Shown: positions 45,804-54,780 of the stretch, piece after piece | How the letters are laid out: the number at the start of each line of letters is the position of its first letter | Numbering within the stretch: the first letter of the stretch is position 1 | DNA from: Winogradskyella alexanderae | GTDB taxonomy: Bacteria > Bacteroidota > Bacteroidia > Flavobacteriales > Flavobacteriaceae | Direction of reading: 5' to 3' | Length of the DNA: 64,000 nt | Assembly: GCF_020166335.1 (NCBI RefSeq) | Contig: NZ_JAIUJR010000001.1 | Coordinates: forward strand, 702,030 to 766,029 | Program-made: the position numbers and the translations under genes | Notes under the pieces: model-generated | What the model was told of the DNA's origin: nothing | The model's database searches: none | The model's input: the letters and a program-made list of their open reading frames with translations, nothing else

Positions 45804-46345
45804 TGAAAGGTATAATTTTTACAGAGTTTTTAGATCTCGTTGAAGATAAATTTGGTTTGGAAATGGTTGATACAATTATTAACCAATCAGAACTAAAATC
45901 AGGTGGCATTTATACGGCTGTTGGCACCTATGAATTTGGAGAGATGTTGCAATTGATATCACATTTAAGCAACAACACAGAAATTTCTGTCGACGATTTA
46001 CTTTTAGTTTATGCCGAACACTTATTCCAAGTTTTGGTAAAATCGTATCCTCAACTTGTAAGTCATTACAAGGACCCTATGAGTTTATTAGCGTCAATTG
46101 AGAACCACATCCATGTAGAAGTACAAAAAATTTACCCAGACGCACAATTACCTACTTTCGAGTTAGAGGAGCGCTCAGACACCAAAATGGTGATGGTTTA
46201 TAGATCAGAAAGAGCTTTATATATGCTAGGTAAAGGCTTAATGTTAGAAACCTTCAAACTGTTTGATGTGCCTGTAAATATCGACTACGAAAAATTGAAC
46301 CCAGACGGCACAGAAGTTCGATTTTTCATAGAAAAGGAAGTATGA
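45803..46345 (+). CDS. H-NOX (haem NO-binding) sensor protein
   Basis: Haem-based gas sensor of 180 residues, stand-alone H-NOX. The start MKGIIFTEFLDLVEDKFGLE is characteristic. The proximal haem ligand is expected in NHIHVEVQKIYP (His104), and the haem-propionate motif YxSxR is YRSER (Tyr133, Ser135, Arg137). At the place of the distal Tyr of the O2-binding Thermoanaerobacter H-NOX (second Tyr of YDY) the residue is Leu142, which predicts selective NO binding. Stand-alone H-NOX proteins usually control a neighbouring kinase; the next gene, overlapping by 4 bp, is one. Confidence 0.93.
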   Translation: MKGIIFTEFLDLVEDKFGLEMVDTIINQSELKSGGIYTAVGTYEFGEMLQLISHLSNNTEISVDDLLLVYAEHLFQVLVKSYPQLVSHYKDPMSLLASIENHIHVEVQKIYPDAQLPTFELEERSDTKMVMVYRSERALYMLGKGLMLETFKLFDVPVNIDYEKLNPDGTEVRFFIEKEV

Positions 46346-48318
46346 GTGAAAAGGAAGTAAATATCCTTAAAAGAGCACTTGAACGCGAACGTGCGTCAAG
46401 AAAAGCAGCGGAAAAAATCCTTGAAGAAAAATCTGCTGAATTATTCAAGGTAAACAAAATGCTCGAGCAATCGTATAGCGAGTTAACGTCTCTTTACAAT
46501 AAGACCTCTTCTCAGCTTCAAGGGGTATTTGAAAATATTGTAGATGCCTATGTCATTATGGATTTATCGGGCAATATCCTTAAAATGAATGATGCAGCAG
46601 TGGAGATGTTTGGTTTTAAATCAACTCAAGAAGAAGAAAATCTCAATAATCTAGTAAGCCCGTCTGATATAGACATCGTTAAACCTGCCTTCAAAAAATT
46701 GATAACGGATGGGTTAATTACAGATTTTAAAATTAATATTACAACCAAGCATAACGTTCCTAAAATTGTACATATTAATGCCAGCATCATAGAGGAAAAT
46801 GGTGAGCCTGTCGCCGCCCAAGGGATTGTGAGAGATATAACGATGGAGAGAGAAGCGCAGGAAAAACTTATTGAATCAGAAAACAGGTTGTCCACACTAA
46901 TTAAGAGTCTTGATACAGGTGTTTTATTAGAAGATGAACACCGCAAAATTGTATTGACCAATAATAAGTTCTGTGAGTTTTTTGGAATACCGGTTAGCCC
47001 AGAACTACTTGTTGGACAAGATTGCTCAAAATCTGCAGAACAGAGCAAAGACTTATTTCAAGACCCAGATGGCTTTGTATCGAGAATTAACGAAATTTTA
47101 TTTAATAAAAAGTTAGTGCTTGGTGATGAGCTTAAAATGACAAATGGTAAAATTTTGGAACGCGATTATATTCCCATTTATCGATCGTCAGAGTACCAGG
47201 GCCATCTTTGGAGTTATAGGGATGTTACAATGCAACGTCAATATAGTTGGGGAATAGAAGCAGAACGCGAAAAGTACGGAAGTATTATTGCCAATATGCA
47301 CTTGGGCTTGGTAGAAGTTAATAATGATGATGAAATATTGTTGGTAAATCAGAGTTTTGTAGAAATGTCTGGTTATAACAAGGACGAACTTATTGGTAAA
47401 AAAGGGGGTGAACTACTTCAGGCCGATAAAAGTAATGATATTATTACTGCCGAAAACGAAAAACGAGCGCAGGGCTTATCCAACTCCTACGAGTTAAAGG
47501 TGCGAACAAAATCGGGAGAAATACGTAATTGGTTAATAAGTGGTGCCCCTAATTACGATATTAATGGAATAGTTAAGGGTTCAATAGGAATTCATTTGGA
47601 TATTACAGAACTCAAAAATCTTCAAATTCAAAAAGAAAAACTTCTAGCAAAACTCGAAAAAAGTAATGAAGAACTTCAGGAATATGCGCACATTGTATCA
47701 CACGATTTAAAATCGCCTTTAAGAAGTATAGACGCCTTGGTTAGCTGGCTTAAAGAAGATAATAAAGACAATTTAGATGAGGCGAGTCATAAAAATTTGG
47801 ACTTAATTCAATCTACATTGGAGAAGATGGAACAACTCATTTCAGATGTTCTTAATTACTCTAGAGTGTCAACGGAAAATAAGGTCGATGCTGAGGTAGA
47901 TGTACAACAATTGGTAGAAGATGTTATTGAATTGGTATATGTGCCAGAACACATACATATTTCAATATTAAATAAATTACCAGTGGTTAATGGTGATAGT
48001 ACAAAGTTGCAACAGGTCTTTCAGAATTTGATCGGTAACGCTATAAAATTTAATGATAAAGAAAAGGGACTTATAGAAATTGATGTTTTAGATGAAGCGA
48101 CACACTATAAATTCTCAATAAAAGATAACGGCATTGGTATAGAACCACAATTCCATGATAATATATTTAAAATTTTCCATGCTTTAAACAAGCGCAAAGA
48201 TTCTTCTGGTATAGGGCTCTCCATTGTCAAAAAAATTATTGGCCTACACGGAGGCAATGTATGGTTGGAAAGTACACCCAAAATGGGTACCACCTTTTAT
48301 TTTACTTTAACAAAATAA
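46342..48318 (+). CDS. Soluble multi-PAS sensor histidine kinase
   Basis: Kinase of 658 residues without membrane helices. A coiled coil (about 1-55) is followed by three PAS domains at about 58-175, 185-300 and 310-430. The first has IVDAYVIMDLSGNILKMN, the third HLGLVEVNNDDEILLVNQ. The HisKA box is YAHIVSHDLKSPLRSID with His454, and the HATPase region has QVFQNLIGNAIKFND and SSGIGLSIVKKI. Overlap with the H-NOX gene suggests that H-NOX regulates it. It shares the HisKA sequence with the second kinase in the cluster, so they are paralogues. Confidence 0.93.
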   Translation: MSEKEVNILKRALERERASRKAAEKILEEKSAELFKVNKMLEQSYSELTSLYNKTSSQLQGVFENIVDAYVIMDLSGNILKMNDAAVEMFGFKSTQEEENLNNLVSPSDIDIVKPAFKKLITDGLITDFKINITTKHNVPKIVHINASIIEENGEPVAAQGIVRDITMEREAQEKLIESENRLSTLIKSLDTGVLLEDEHRKIVLTNNKFCEFFGIPVSPELLVGQDCSKSAEQSKDLFQDPDGFVSRINEILFNKKLVLGDELKMTNGKILERDYIPIYRSSEYQGHLWSYRDVTMQRQYSWGIEAEREKYGSIIANMHLGLVEVNNDDEILLVNQSFVEMSGYNKDELIGKKGGELLQADKSNDIITAENEKRAQGLSNSYELKVRTKSGEIRNWLISGAPNYDINGIVKGSIGIHLDITELKNLQIQKEKLLAKLEKSNEELQEYAHIVSHDLKSPLRSIDALVSWLKEDNKDNLDEASHKNLDLIQSTLEKMEQLISDVLNYSRVSTENKVDAEVDVQQLVEDVIELVYVPEHIHISILNKLPVVNGDSTKLQQVFQNLIGNAIKFNDKEKGLIEIDVLDEATHYKFSIKDNGIGIEPQFHDNIFKIFHALNKRKDSSGIGLSIVKKIIGLHGGNVWLESTPKMGTTFYFTLTK

Positions 48319-48319
48319 T

Positions 48320-49417
48320 ATGCTAATTACATCTACAAACAATACAGAAATTGTAAAAGCGATTTCGGAGCATGTCAATAAGAATGCGGCGCTAATATCT
48401 ATTGGAGAACATACCGAAGTTGATATCAATGCACTGATATCGGATTTAAATGACTACGGCATAAAATTTATGGGAGGGATTTTCCCTAGGGTAATTCATG
48501 GCAACGTTGTATTAGAAAAGGGTATTGTAATAAACACGCTTAACGATGTCGATATACTTTATGTCATTGAGAATATTAGCACAAAGAATTATAGTATTCC
48601 AGAGGTAAGTTTTGATGAAAATAAAGACTATAGTCTTTTCACCTATGTTGATGGCTTAACCGCCAATATTTCTCATTATTTAGGTAAGCTATATGAAAAT
48701 TACGGTATGCAGACCAACTATTTTGGTGGAGGTGCAGGTAGTTTAACCTTAGAGCAAAAACCTTGTGTATTTACTAACGAAGGCATATTTCAAGATGCTG
48801 CTGTTTTTTGTATACTCGACATAGCTTCTAGAATTGGTGTGCGTCATGGATGGAATAAAGTAGAAGGGCCTTTCATAGTCACAAAAGCTGAAGGAAATAT
48901 CATTAAAGAGATTAATTGGCAAAACCCATTTAAGGTTTATAAATCAATAGTTGAAAAACACTCTGGTAAGACATTTACAGCTGATAATTTCTTTGATATT
49001 GCAAAAGGATATCCATTTGGAATCCTTAAAGAAGATGCAGAGTGTATTGTAAGAGATCCGTTAATGGTAAATGAAAATGGTGAATTAGTTTGTGTTGGAG
49101 AGTTAGAAGATAACATGGTCGTAGATATCCTTAATGGAAACGAAGCAACGTTAATTGAAGCCTCTAGGAAAGCTACTGAAGATAGTTTGAAACAAGCTAC
49201 TCAACCACGAAAGGCCATTTTAATTGACTGCATATCAAGAATTCTCTTTCTCGAAGAAAATTTTGATAAAGAATTGACGACTATAACAGAAACCATTATA
49301 TCTAAGTTTCCAGAGGTTTCTATCGGAGGAGCTTTAACCTTAGGTGAAATTTCATCTTATGGTGAAGGCTTTTTAGAGTTTTATAATAAAACCGTAGTCG
49401 TAGGCTTATTTGAGTAA
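48320..49417 (+). CDS. FIST-domain sensor protein (NosP-like)
   Basis: Soluble protein of 365 residues made of FIST N (about 20-210) and FIST C (about 220-345) domains. The signatures include TNYFGGGAGSLTL, IGVRHGWNKVEGPFIVTKAE, LIDCISRILFLEENFDKEL and SIGGALTLGEISSYGEGFLE. Stand-alone FIST proteins beside histidine kinases include NosP, a haem protein that senses nitric oxide in Pseudomonas and relatives. Its place between the two kinases makes it a second candidate NO sensor in one operon. Haem binding is not proved by sequence. Confidence 0.9.
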   Translation: MLITSTNNTEIVKAISEHVNKNAALISIGEHTEVDINALISDLNDYGIKFMGGIFPRVIHGNVVLEKGIVINTLNDVDILYVIENISTKNYSIPEVSFDENKDYSLFTYVDGLTANISHYLGKLYENYGMQTNYFGGGAGSLTLEQKPCVFTNEGIFQDAAVFCILDIASRIGVRHGWNKVEGPFIVTKAEGNIIKEINWQNPFKVYKSIVEKHSGKTFTADNFFDIAKGYPFGILKEDAECIVRDPLMVNENGELVCVGELEDNMVVDILNGNEATLIEASRKATEDSLKQATQPRKAILIDCISRILFLEENFDKELTTITETIISKFPEVSIGGALTLGEISSYGEGFLEFYNKTVVVGLFE

Positions 49418-50565
49418 TGAAGATAGAAAACCACGTACTTAATATTTTGCAGCTATACGAATATGCAATGGCTATTGGTAAATCTTTGGACTATAAAGAG
49501 AGTTGCGATCTTTTTTTAAAATTAGTCCTTAAGCGCAAAAATCTTAATGCTGCATGGATTTTAGAACCCCATGATTCTTATTTAAGATCTACGTATGCTA
49601 TACCTTTTGGTGTCGAAATAAACACCAAATTAAGTGATGACCTTAGTACTCTGCTCCGCGATATTGAAATAAGTAAAATCATAGAGGCTAATGCTATGGT
49701 GTCAACTATCTCTCCTTTCAAAATTCACGGTGGCTGTGTAGCCGTATTCAATTTAAAGGAACAAGGCTATTTGTTCTTATATTCAAAAAAGGACAATCTA
49801 TCACATAAGGATTTATCACAATTAGAGCCGGTGATTGATAAATTTTCTATAAACCTAAAAGCTTGCAAAGCATTTAGACAACAGCAAATGCTACTGCATA
49901 GTTTAGAGGTGCAAAATCAAGAGTTGAGTGATTATGCACATATGGTGTCGCATGATTTAAAATCGCCTCTACGTAGCATAGATACACTTACAACTTGGTT
50001 AAAAGAAGATTATGCTGAAAAAATTGGCGTTGCTGGCAAACAACAAATTAATACCATTAGAAATAGTGTTGAAAAAATGGATACCTTAATCAATGGGATA
50101 TTAGACTATTCAACAATTGGGAAAAATAAAATTGAAGCGTATCCTGTTGAGTTAAATCTTTTGCTTAGAGATATTCTGAAGATTATTGAAATTCCAGATC
50201 ACATTACGGTAGATGTCAAGGATCTTCCGGTCGTTAAAGGCGATAAGTTTAGGCTCCAGCAATTGTTTCAGAATTTAATCAGTAATGCAATTACTTATAA
50301 TGACAAACCGGCAGGTAAGATTGAAATTGGTGTGGCTAACAAAGATCAGTATTGGGAGTTTTATGTTAAAGATAATGGCAAGGGAATTGATAAGGTATAT
50401 TATGAGAAAATTTTTGAAGCTTTCAAAAAATTAGAAAATAATGTCAATTCTACTGGGATTGGATTATCTATTGCAAAGAAAATTGTAGATGTTTATGGTG
50501 GTAAAATTTGGTTAGAGTCTCAAATAAACATAGGCACGACCTTTTACTTTACCCTAAAAAAATAA
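49417..50565 (+). CDS. Soluble sensor histidine kinase with GAF-like N-terminus
   Basis: Kinase of 382 residues, no membrane helices. Residues about 1-160 look like a divergent GAF domain (DYKESCDLFLKLVLKRKNLN, then PVIDKFSINLKACKAF). The HisKA box YAHMVSHDLKSPLRSID has His179, and the ATPase domain has LFQNLISNAITYND and STGIGLSIAKKIVD. The region from the HisKA box on is nearly parallel to the PAS kinase, indicating duplication. The start overlaps the FIST stop by one base, so FIST is probably its cognate sensor. Confidence 0.92.
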   Translation: MKIENHVLNILQLYEYAMAIGKSLDYKESCDLFLKLVLKRKNLNAAWILEPHDSYLRSTYAIPFGVEINTKLSDDLSTLLRDIEISKIIEANAMVSTISPFKIHGGCVAVFNLKEQGYLFLYSKKDNLSHKDLSQLEPVIDKFSINLKACKAFRQQQMLLHSLEVQNQELSDYAHMVSHDLKSPLRSIDTLTTWLKEDYAEKIGVAGKQQINTIRNSVEKMDTLINGILDYSTIGKNKIEAYPVELNLLLRDILKIIEIPDHITVDVKDLPVVKGDKFRLQQLFQNLISNAITYNDKPAGKIEIGVANKDQYWEFYVKDNGKGIDKVYYEKIFEAFKKLENNVNSTGIGLSIAKKIVDVYGGKIWLESQINIGTTFYFTLKK

Positions 50566-50567
50566 GA

Positions 50568-50885
50568 ATGGAAGAACCAAACTTATCTTACATACACAGC
50601 ATGTCTGGTGGCGATAAGACATTTGAGGAAAAGCTTATAGGAATCATTAAAAAAGAATTTCCTTTAGAAAAACAAGAATACTTTGATAATATTACAGCCA
50701 GGAATTATAAACGCACCGCGGCTAATGTTCATAAACTTAAACATAAAATTAGTATTTTAGGACTTGAGAAAAGTTATGAGGTTGCAGTTAATTATGAGGA
50801 TAATTTAATTGAGAATAAAACCGATGGGCGTGAAAATTTTGAAGCCATCTTGCAAATCATGACTGATTTTTTAAAGACGCTATAA
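50568..50885 (+). CDS. HPt phosphotransfer protein
   Basis: Stand-alone histidine phosphotransfer protein of 105 residues. The ATG at 50568 follows the kinase stop by 2 bp and gives a clean helical domain; a longer frame overlapping the kinase is unlikely. The phospho-acceptor motif is ANVHKLKHKISILG with His55. HPt proteins relay phosphate between receivers; here the receivers are the single-domain regulator and the LytTR regulator of the same operon. Confidence 0.87.
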   Translation: MEEPNLSYIHSMSGGDKTFEEKLIGIIKKEFPLEKQEYFDNITARNYKRTAANVHKLKHKISILGLEKSYEVAVNYEDNLIENKTDGRENFEAILQIMTDFLKTL

Positions 50886-50894
50886 TCTGAATTT

Positions 50895-51605
50895 ATGAAT
50901 TGTATTATTATTGACGATGAGGCTACTGCAAGAGCTATCATTGCACAGCTTTGTACCAACATTCCAGAATTAAATGTTTTAGAAGAATTTCCTAATGCAA
51001 TTCAGGCCATAAAATATCTCAATCAAAATGAAGTAGATCTGATTTTTTTAGATATCCACATGCCAGATTTTACAGGATTCGATTTCATAGAGACCTTAAA
51101 GAATCCACCCAAAATAATTTTAACAACATCAGATCCAAATTTCGCTATTCAGGCTTTTGAGTACGATTGTATTGTAGATTATTTGGTAAAACCAATTGGC
51201 TTAGAACGATTTAGTAAAGCCATACAAAAAGCTGAAGCTGTAAAGGGCACAACAAAACCAAAAGGAGATTCTAATAAGATAGAAACCAGTTCGGGTAATG
51301 ATCTGTATGTAAATATAGATCGTCGTTTAATTAAAATAGATATACCAAGTATTTACCTTGTGGAAGCCAAGGGCGACTATATTCAGGTTAAAACAGAAGA
51401 TAAGAATTACACAGTCCATTCAACTTTAAAGAAAATTGAGGAAAAATTACCAGACCATCTTTTTTTGAAAGTACATCGTTCTTACATTATCAACGTAGAT
51501 AAAATTATAGATATCGAAGATAATAGCGTATTGATTAAAAAAGACGTTATTCCCGTTAGTCGTTCTAATCGACCAGAGTTAATGAAACGCTTAAATCTAT
51601 TGTAG
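50895..51605 (+). CDS. LytTR-family response regulator
   Basis: DNA-binding regulator of 236 residues. Receiver: acidic pair in IIDDEA, phospho-acceptor Asp53 in IFLDIHMPDF, Lys in YLVKPIGLE. The LytTR domain covers about 130-236 (YVNIDRRLIKIDIPSIYLVE, KGDYIQVKTEDKNYTV, FLKVHRSYIINVDKI). It ends the operon and would be the transcriptional output of the relay. The direct repeats at 45278-45315 fit the kind of site such regulators bind. Confidence 0.94.
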   Translation: MNCIIIDDEATARAIIAQLCTNIPELNVLEEFPNAIQAIKYLNQNEVDLIFLDIHMPDFTGFDFIETLKNPPKIILTTSDPNFAIQAFEYDCIVDYLVKPIGLERFSKAIQKAEAVKGTTKPKGDSNKIETSSGNDLYVNIDRRLIKIDIPSIYLVEAKGDYIQVKTEDKNYTVHSTLKKIEEKLPDHLFLKVHRSYIINVDKIIDIEDNSVLIKKDVIPVSRSNRPELMKRLNLL

Positions 51606-51913
51606 TATTCCAATTCATCGATAGTTTTAAGTCATCCGCCTTTAAATTGTCACAGCCTGTCGAAAAACGCAATGAACGTAATTAGTTAAAGTTACTTTTG
51701 GATAGAATTCCCTAAGAATTATTGATTATATAGCGATTAAGAGGCAATAGAGTATACTGTTGTCTTTTTTTTATGTAAATCTATTTTAACACCTTATTTT
51801 AAAATCCACTCATCGAAACTTTAATACCATCCAACTTTGTAAAATCTTGTTCAATCGAAAATTAAAGAATATGGAATAACACGAGTTTAATTTTGTGGCT
51901 AATAACATAAGTC
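51606..51913. other. Intergenic region between the signalling operon and a T9SS gene
   Basis: No gene seen. TAATTTTG at 51888-51895 fits the -7 consensus for the gene starting at 51914, without a clear -33 element. CATCG and CATCCG half-motifs at 51616-51638 recall the CATCCG core of the LytTR-like repeats but lack the spacing and the GACACTTA part. Confidence 0.5.
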
Positions 51914-54508
51914 ATGAAAAAAGTATTCCTATTTAAAATAGCAGCTCTATTTGTTTTTACAGCACTAACAAACAGAAAAATAAACGCTCAAGATATTCCG
52001 TTCAATTGTGATTATAATGCTTATTTATTTCAATACAATGATGTTTATGCTATTGACTTGGCGTCCGGTAATTCATATCAAGTGGCGACGGACGTTACAC
52101 CTGGGAGTATTAATGCGGCCGCTTATAATCCAGCCGATGGCTTTATTTGGGGCTCTTTAAGTTCACCGGCTAGATCTATAGTAAGAATCGGTAAAAATTT
52201 CACAACCACAGTTTATACAATAAATGAATTGCCAACGAGTAATCGCTATATTGGTGACGTTAGTGCAGAGGGAATTTACTTTTTAAAAGGAGGAGGAACA
52301 ACTTACTATAAAATTGATCTTAATCCAGAATCGCCAAATTATACACAACACCAAGAAACGGCAACGCTATCTCAAAGTTTAAGTATTCATGATTGGGCCT
52401 TTAACGCAGTAGATGGCCAGTTATATACAGTCGAAAAAGGGACTAATCTTTTATACAGGATTAATCCTTTGAACGGTCAAGTGTCAACGCTTGGGGTAGT
52501 GCCAATATTAGATGGTAACAATTACACCTATGGTGCGGTTTATTTTGACGCAGACGGTCGTTTTTATGTTTCGGCAAATCAAACAGGTACTATCTACGTC
52601 ATTCAAAATGTACAAAACATTAATAGTGCTTTAGATATAGATTCTAACTTATTTGCATTCGGACCTTCAAGCGCTAGTAATGATGGTGCGCGTTGTCCTA
52701 CGGCCCCAGTACCTCAAGAAATTTGTGACAACGGTATTGATGATGATGGCGATGGTTTAATAGATTGCGAGGATCCTTCATGTTCTGGTTATGGAACGTG
52801 TGAAGTTATTGCGCCACCAACATCAGGCGGAAATGATGGCGGTTTGGAGAGTAACAATAGACTTTCGGAGAAAATCAATAAAAGAAATTTCAAAAGAGCT
52901 AAAACCAACTATAATTTTGATAGGGCAACAGCGCCACGATTAACTAAGGGCTTAAGCTATGCAAAACGCAATGCTGAATTTACACTAGAAGATTTTATAC
53001 CTTTAAATGTTATTGGTGAAACAGAAACAATAAATTCAACACCTCAAGATCTGTTAGCTATAACCAATGCAACGGAAATTTTTGCGGTGGACTATATGAA
53101 TAATGAAGTGCCATTTGCTTCTATACTTGCCTTAAAGACCGAAGATGGTGTCTATGAGCATACCAAGTATATTTGTGACCGCTTATTGGGTGCTGAGTTA
53201 ATTTCCGTTTCAACCATTTCAATAAACGAGCAGCCTTTTATAAAATCTATTATTAAAAATGTAGATGGCACCAATGAATTTGTGCTTAGTCTTTCAGCAA
53301 AGGTTGTAAATAATGATGATAATTTTGCAATAGATAGTCATTGGAATCTTGATCAATATGAGGACAATGTTACCTATTATAATTTTCAGATTTGGACAAA
53401 CACGGTAGACAATTTATATCTGCTAGGTGAAGAAGTACTTAACCTGCTTAATGTTGAAAAGCCTATTTCAACCTACAATAATTCTGCACCTCCGACCGTA
53501 TTTGTTAGAAAAGGCAACTACAGCAATGGCAGTTTAGAATTGCAAATTGTGAATACAAACGCAACAGAAACTGTAGGTATAGATGCCGGTTTTAGAACAA
53601 CGGAAACCAATGATTTTGAAAATTTAAATAGTACCCTAACCTTAGGTCAGCAATACATCACCAATCACACTTTAGAAACTGGAGGTTTGTTTGATATTGG
53701 TTTTAGAATTGGTGATGGTGTTGCTACACCAGATGATTTATTTATGTCAGATGGACCTTGGGGAATAGACGACTCACAGGATGGGACCGATGTAGGTCTG
53801 TACTCTGTTACTCAAAATACATTTGACTTTGCGGAAGATGATTTCCCGATAGAGCGGAATGTAGACTTAAGAGCAACAACAAATAGTTATGTCGCAGTTT
53901 ATAGAGCGCTTACACCAAGATTTAAAGCGGTAGACCTTTCGGATTACAACAGTTTAAAATTAAGTGCAAAAGGAACAGGAAGCTTAGAAATAACTTTTGT
54001 AAAGCAAAGTATTACCAATTGGGAAGACCAGTATAAGACAACCATACCGCTAACTGGTCAAATGCAAGATTATATATTGCCGTTGTCTGATTTTTACTCA
54101 GAAACTGAAACAAATCCAGTTTTAGATGATGTTGTAACTATCGTATTTACCATGGTTTCTGAAACAGGAGAGACCACTTCAAAGTACTTAAACTTGAACA
54201 ATTTAAGATTATCGCAAGACCAAGCCTTATCTGTAGCGACTATTGACAATGATACTAAAACAATTAAGGCATATCCCAACCCAATGACATCGAGTACAAG
54301 CTTAGAGTTCCGTGCACAACAAAATGAAAACATGCAATTGATTATTTACAATCAATTGGGCGAGGAGGTACTTGTAAAACGGATAGATGCTGTCCCTGGC
54401 ATCAATAGGATAACCTTAAACAGAAAAAATTTAAGTACAGGTTTATATATCTGTAAACTCATTAGTAAGCAGTACGAGATTTATCCTTTAAAACTGATAG
54501 TTAATTAA
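51914..54508 (+). CDS. Secreted T9SS protein with propeller-like N-terminus
   Basis: Exported protein of 864 residues. The signal peptide is about 1-25 (ending INAQ). Residues about 30-270 are beta-propeller-like (NAYLFQYNDVYAIDLASGNS, then repeats such as YNPADGFIWGSL). CDNGIDDDGDGLIDCEDPSC near residue 275 is a calcium-binding linker. The middle part (about 320-760) ends in a carbohydrate-binding-like region (FKAVDLSDYNSLKLSAKGTG). The C-terminus is a T9SS type A domain (IKAYPNPMTSSTSLEF to YPLKLIVN). The ligand is unknown. Confidence 0.88.
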   Translation: MKKVFLFKIAALFVFTALTNRKINAQDIPFNCDYNAYLFQYNDVYAIDLASGNSYQVATDVTPGSINAAAYNPADGFIWGSLSSPARSIVRIGKNFTTTVYTINELPTSNRYIGDVSAEGIYFLKGGGTTYYKIDLNPESPNYTQHQETATLSQSLSIHDWAFNAVDGQLYTVEKGTNLLYRINPLNGQVSTLGVVPILDGNNYTYGAVYFDADGRFYVSANQTGTIYVIQNVQNINSALDIDSNLFAFGPSSASNDGARCPTAPVPQEICDNGIDDDGDGLIDCEDPSCSGYGTCEVIAPPTSGGNDGGLESNNRLSEKINKRNFKRAKTNYNFDRATAPRLTKGLSYAKRNAEFTLEDFIPLNVIGETETINSTPQDLLAITNATEIFAVDYMNNEVPFASILALKTEDGVYEHTKYICDRLLGAELISVSTISINEQPFIKSIIKNVDGTNEFVLSLSAKVVNNDDNFAIDSHWNLDQYEDNVTYYNFQIWTNTVDNLYLLGEEVLNLLNVEKPISTYNNSAPPTVFVRKGNYSNGSLELQIVNTNATETVGIDAGFRTTETNDFENLNSTLTLGQQYITNHTLETGGLFDIGFRIGDGVATPDDLFMSDGPWGIDDSQDGTDVGLYSVTQNTFDFAEDDFPIERNVDLRATTNSYVAVYRALTPRFKAVDLSDYNSLKLSAKGTGSLEITFVKQSITNWEDQYKTTIPLTGQMQDYILPLSDFYSETETNPVLDDVVTIVFTMVSETGETTSKYLNLNNLRLSQDQALSVATIDNDTKTIKAYPNPMTSSTSLEFRAQQNENMQLIIYNQLGEEVLVKRIDAVPGINRITLNRKNLSTGLYICKLISKQYEIYPLKLIVN

Positions 54509-54534
54509 CCCTTAGATTGATAGCGAATTTCATT

Positions 54535-54567
54535 AGGCAAAGGCTAAGGTCTTTGCCTTTTGTTTTT
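54535..54567 (+). terminator. Intrinsic terminator after the 864-residue T9SS gene
   Basis: Perfect 8-bp stem AGGCAAAG / CTTTGCCT with an 8-nt loop and a T-rich tail, 27 bp after the stop codon. Confidence 0.85.
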
Positions 54568-54634
54568 AAACCTTCAATGAAAACTCATAGAAGTTTAAGC
54601 CTTTGTCATAGTGCAATTGGCCATGCCGAAAAAT

Positions 54635-54760
54635 CTAGACTTGTTTTGATTGAAAGTTTTTTGCTAGGTTACCAGGCAATTCTGATGGACTTCCCGATAG
54701 TTTGCTGACTTCCTCAATGGTGATTGCCACTCGTACAAGTTGATCTAAAATTTCCTTCAT
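54635..54760 (-). CDS. Possible 41-residue protein downstream of the MscS channel
   Basis: ATG-started frame of 41 residues (MKEILDQLVRVAITIEEVSK, then LSGSPSELPGNLAKNF and a short end). It begins 20 bp after the channel stop on the same strand and has an amphipathic-helical start. No family is recognised. It may be a real small gene of the channel transcript or chance. Confidence 0.35.
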   Translation of the reverse strand: MKEILDQLVRVAITIEEVSKLSGSPSELPGNLAKNFQSKQV

Positions 54761-54780
54761 TAGGGGTTATAGGGTTACTT

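Noticed and set aside
51616..51638. Second LytTR site downstream of the LytTR gene
   Set aside because: CATCG and CATCCG half-matches are only 17 bp apart and lack the GACACTTA part found in the upstream repeats.
54517..54708. 63-residue plus-strand frame after the T9SS gene
   Set aside because: It contains the intrinsic terminator hairpin at 54535-54567, starts at a non-ATG codon and has unlike composition.
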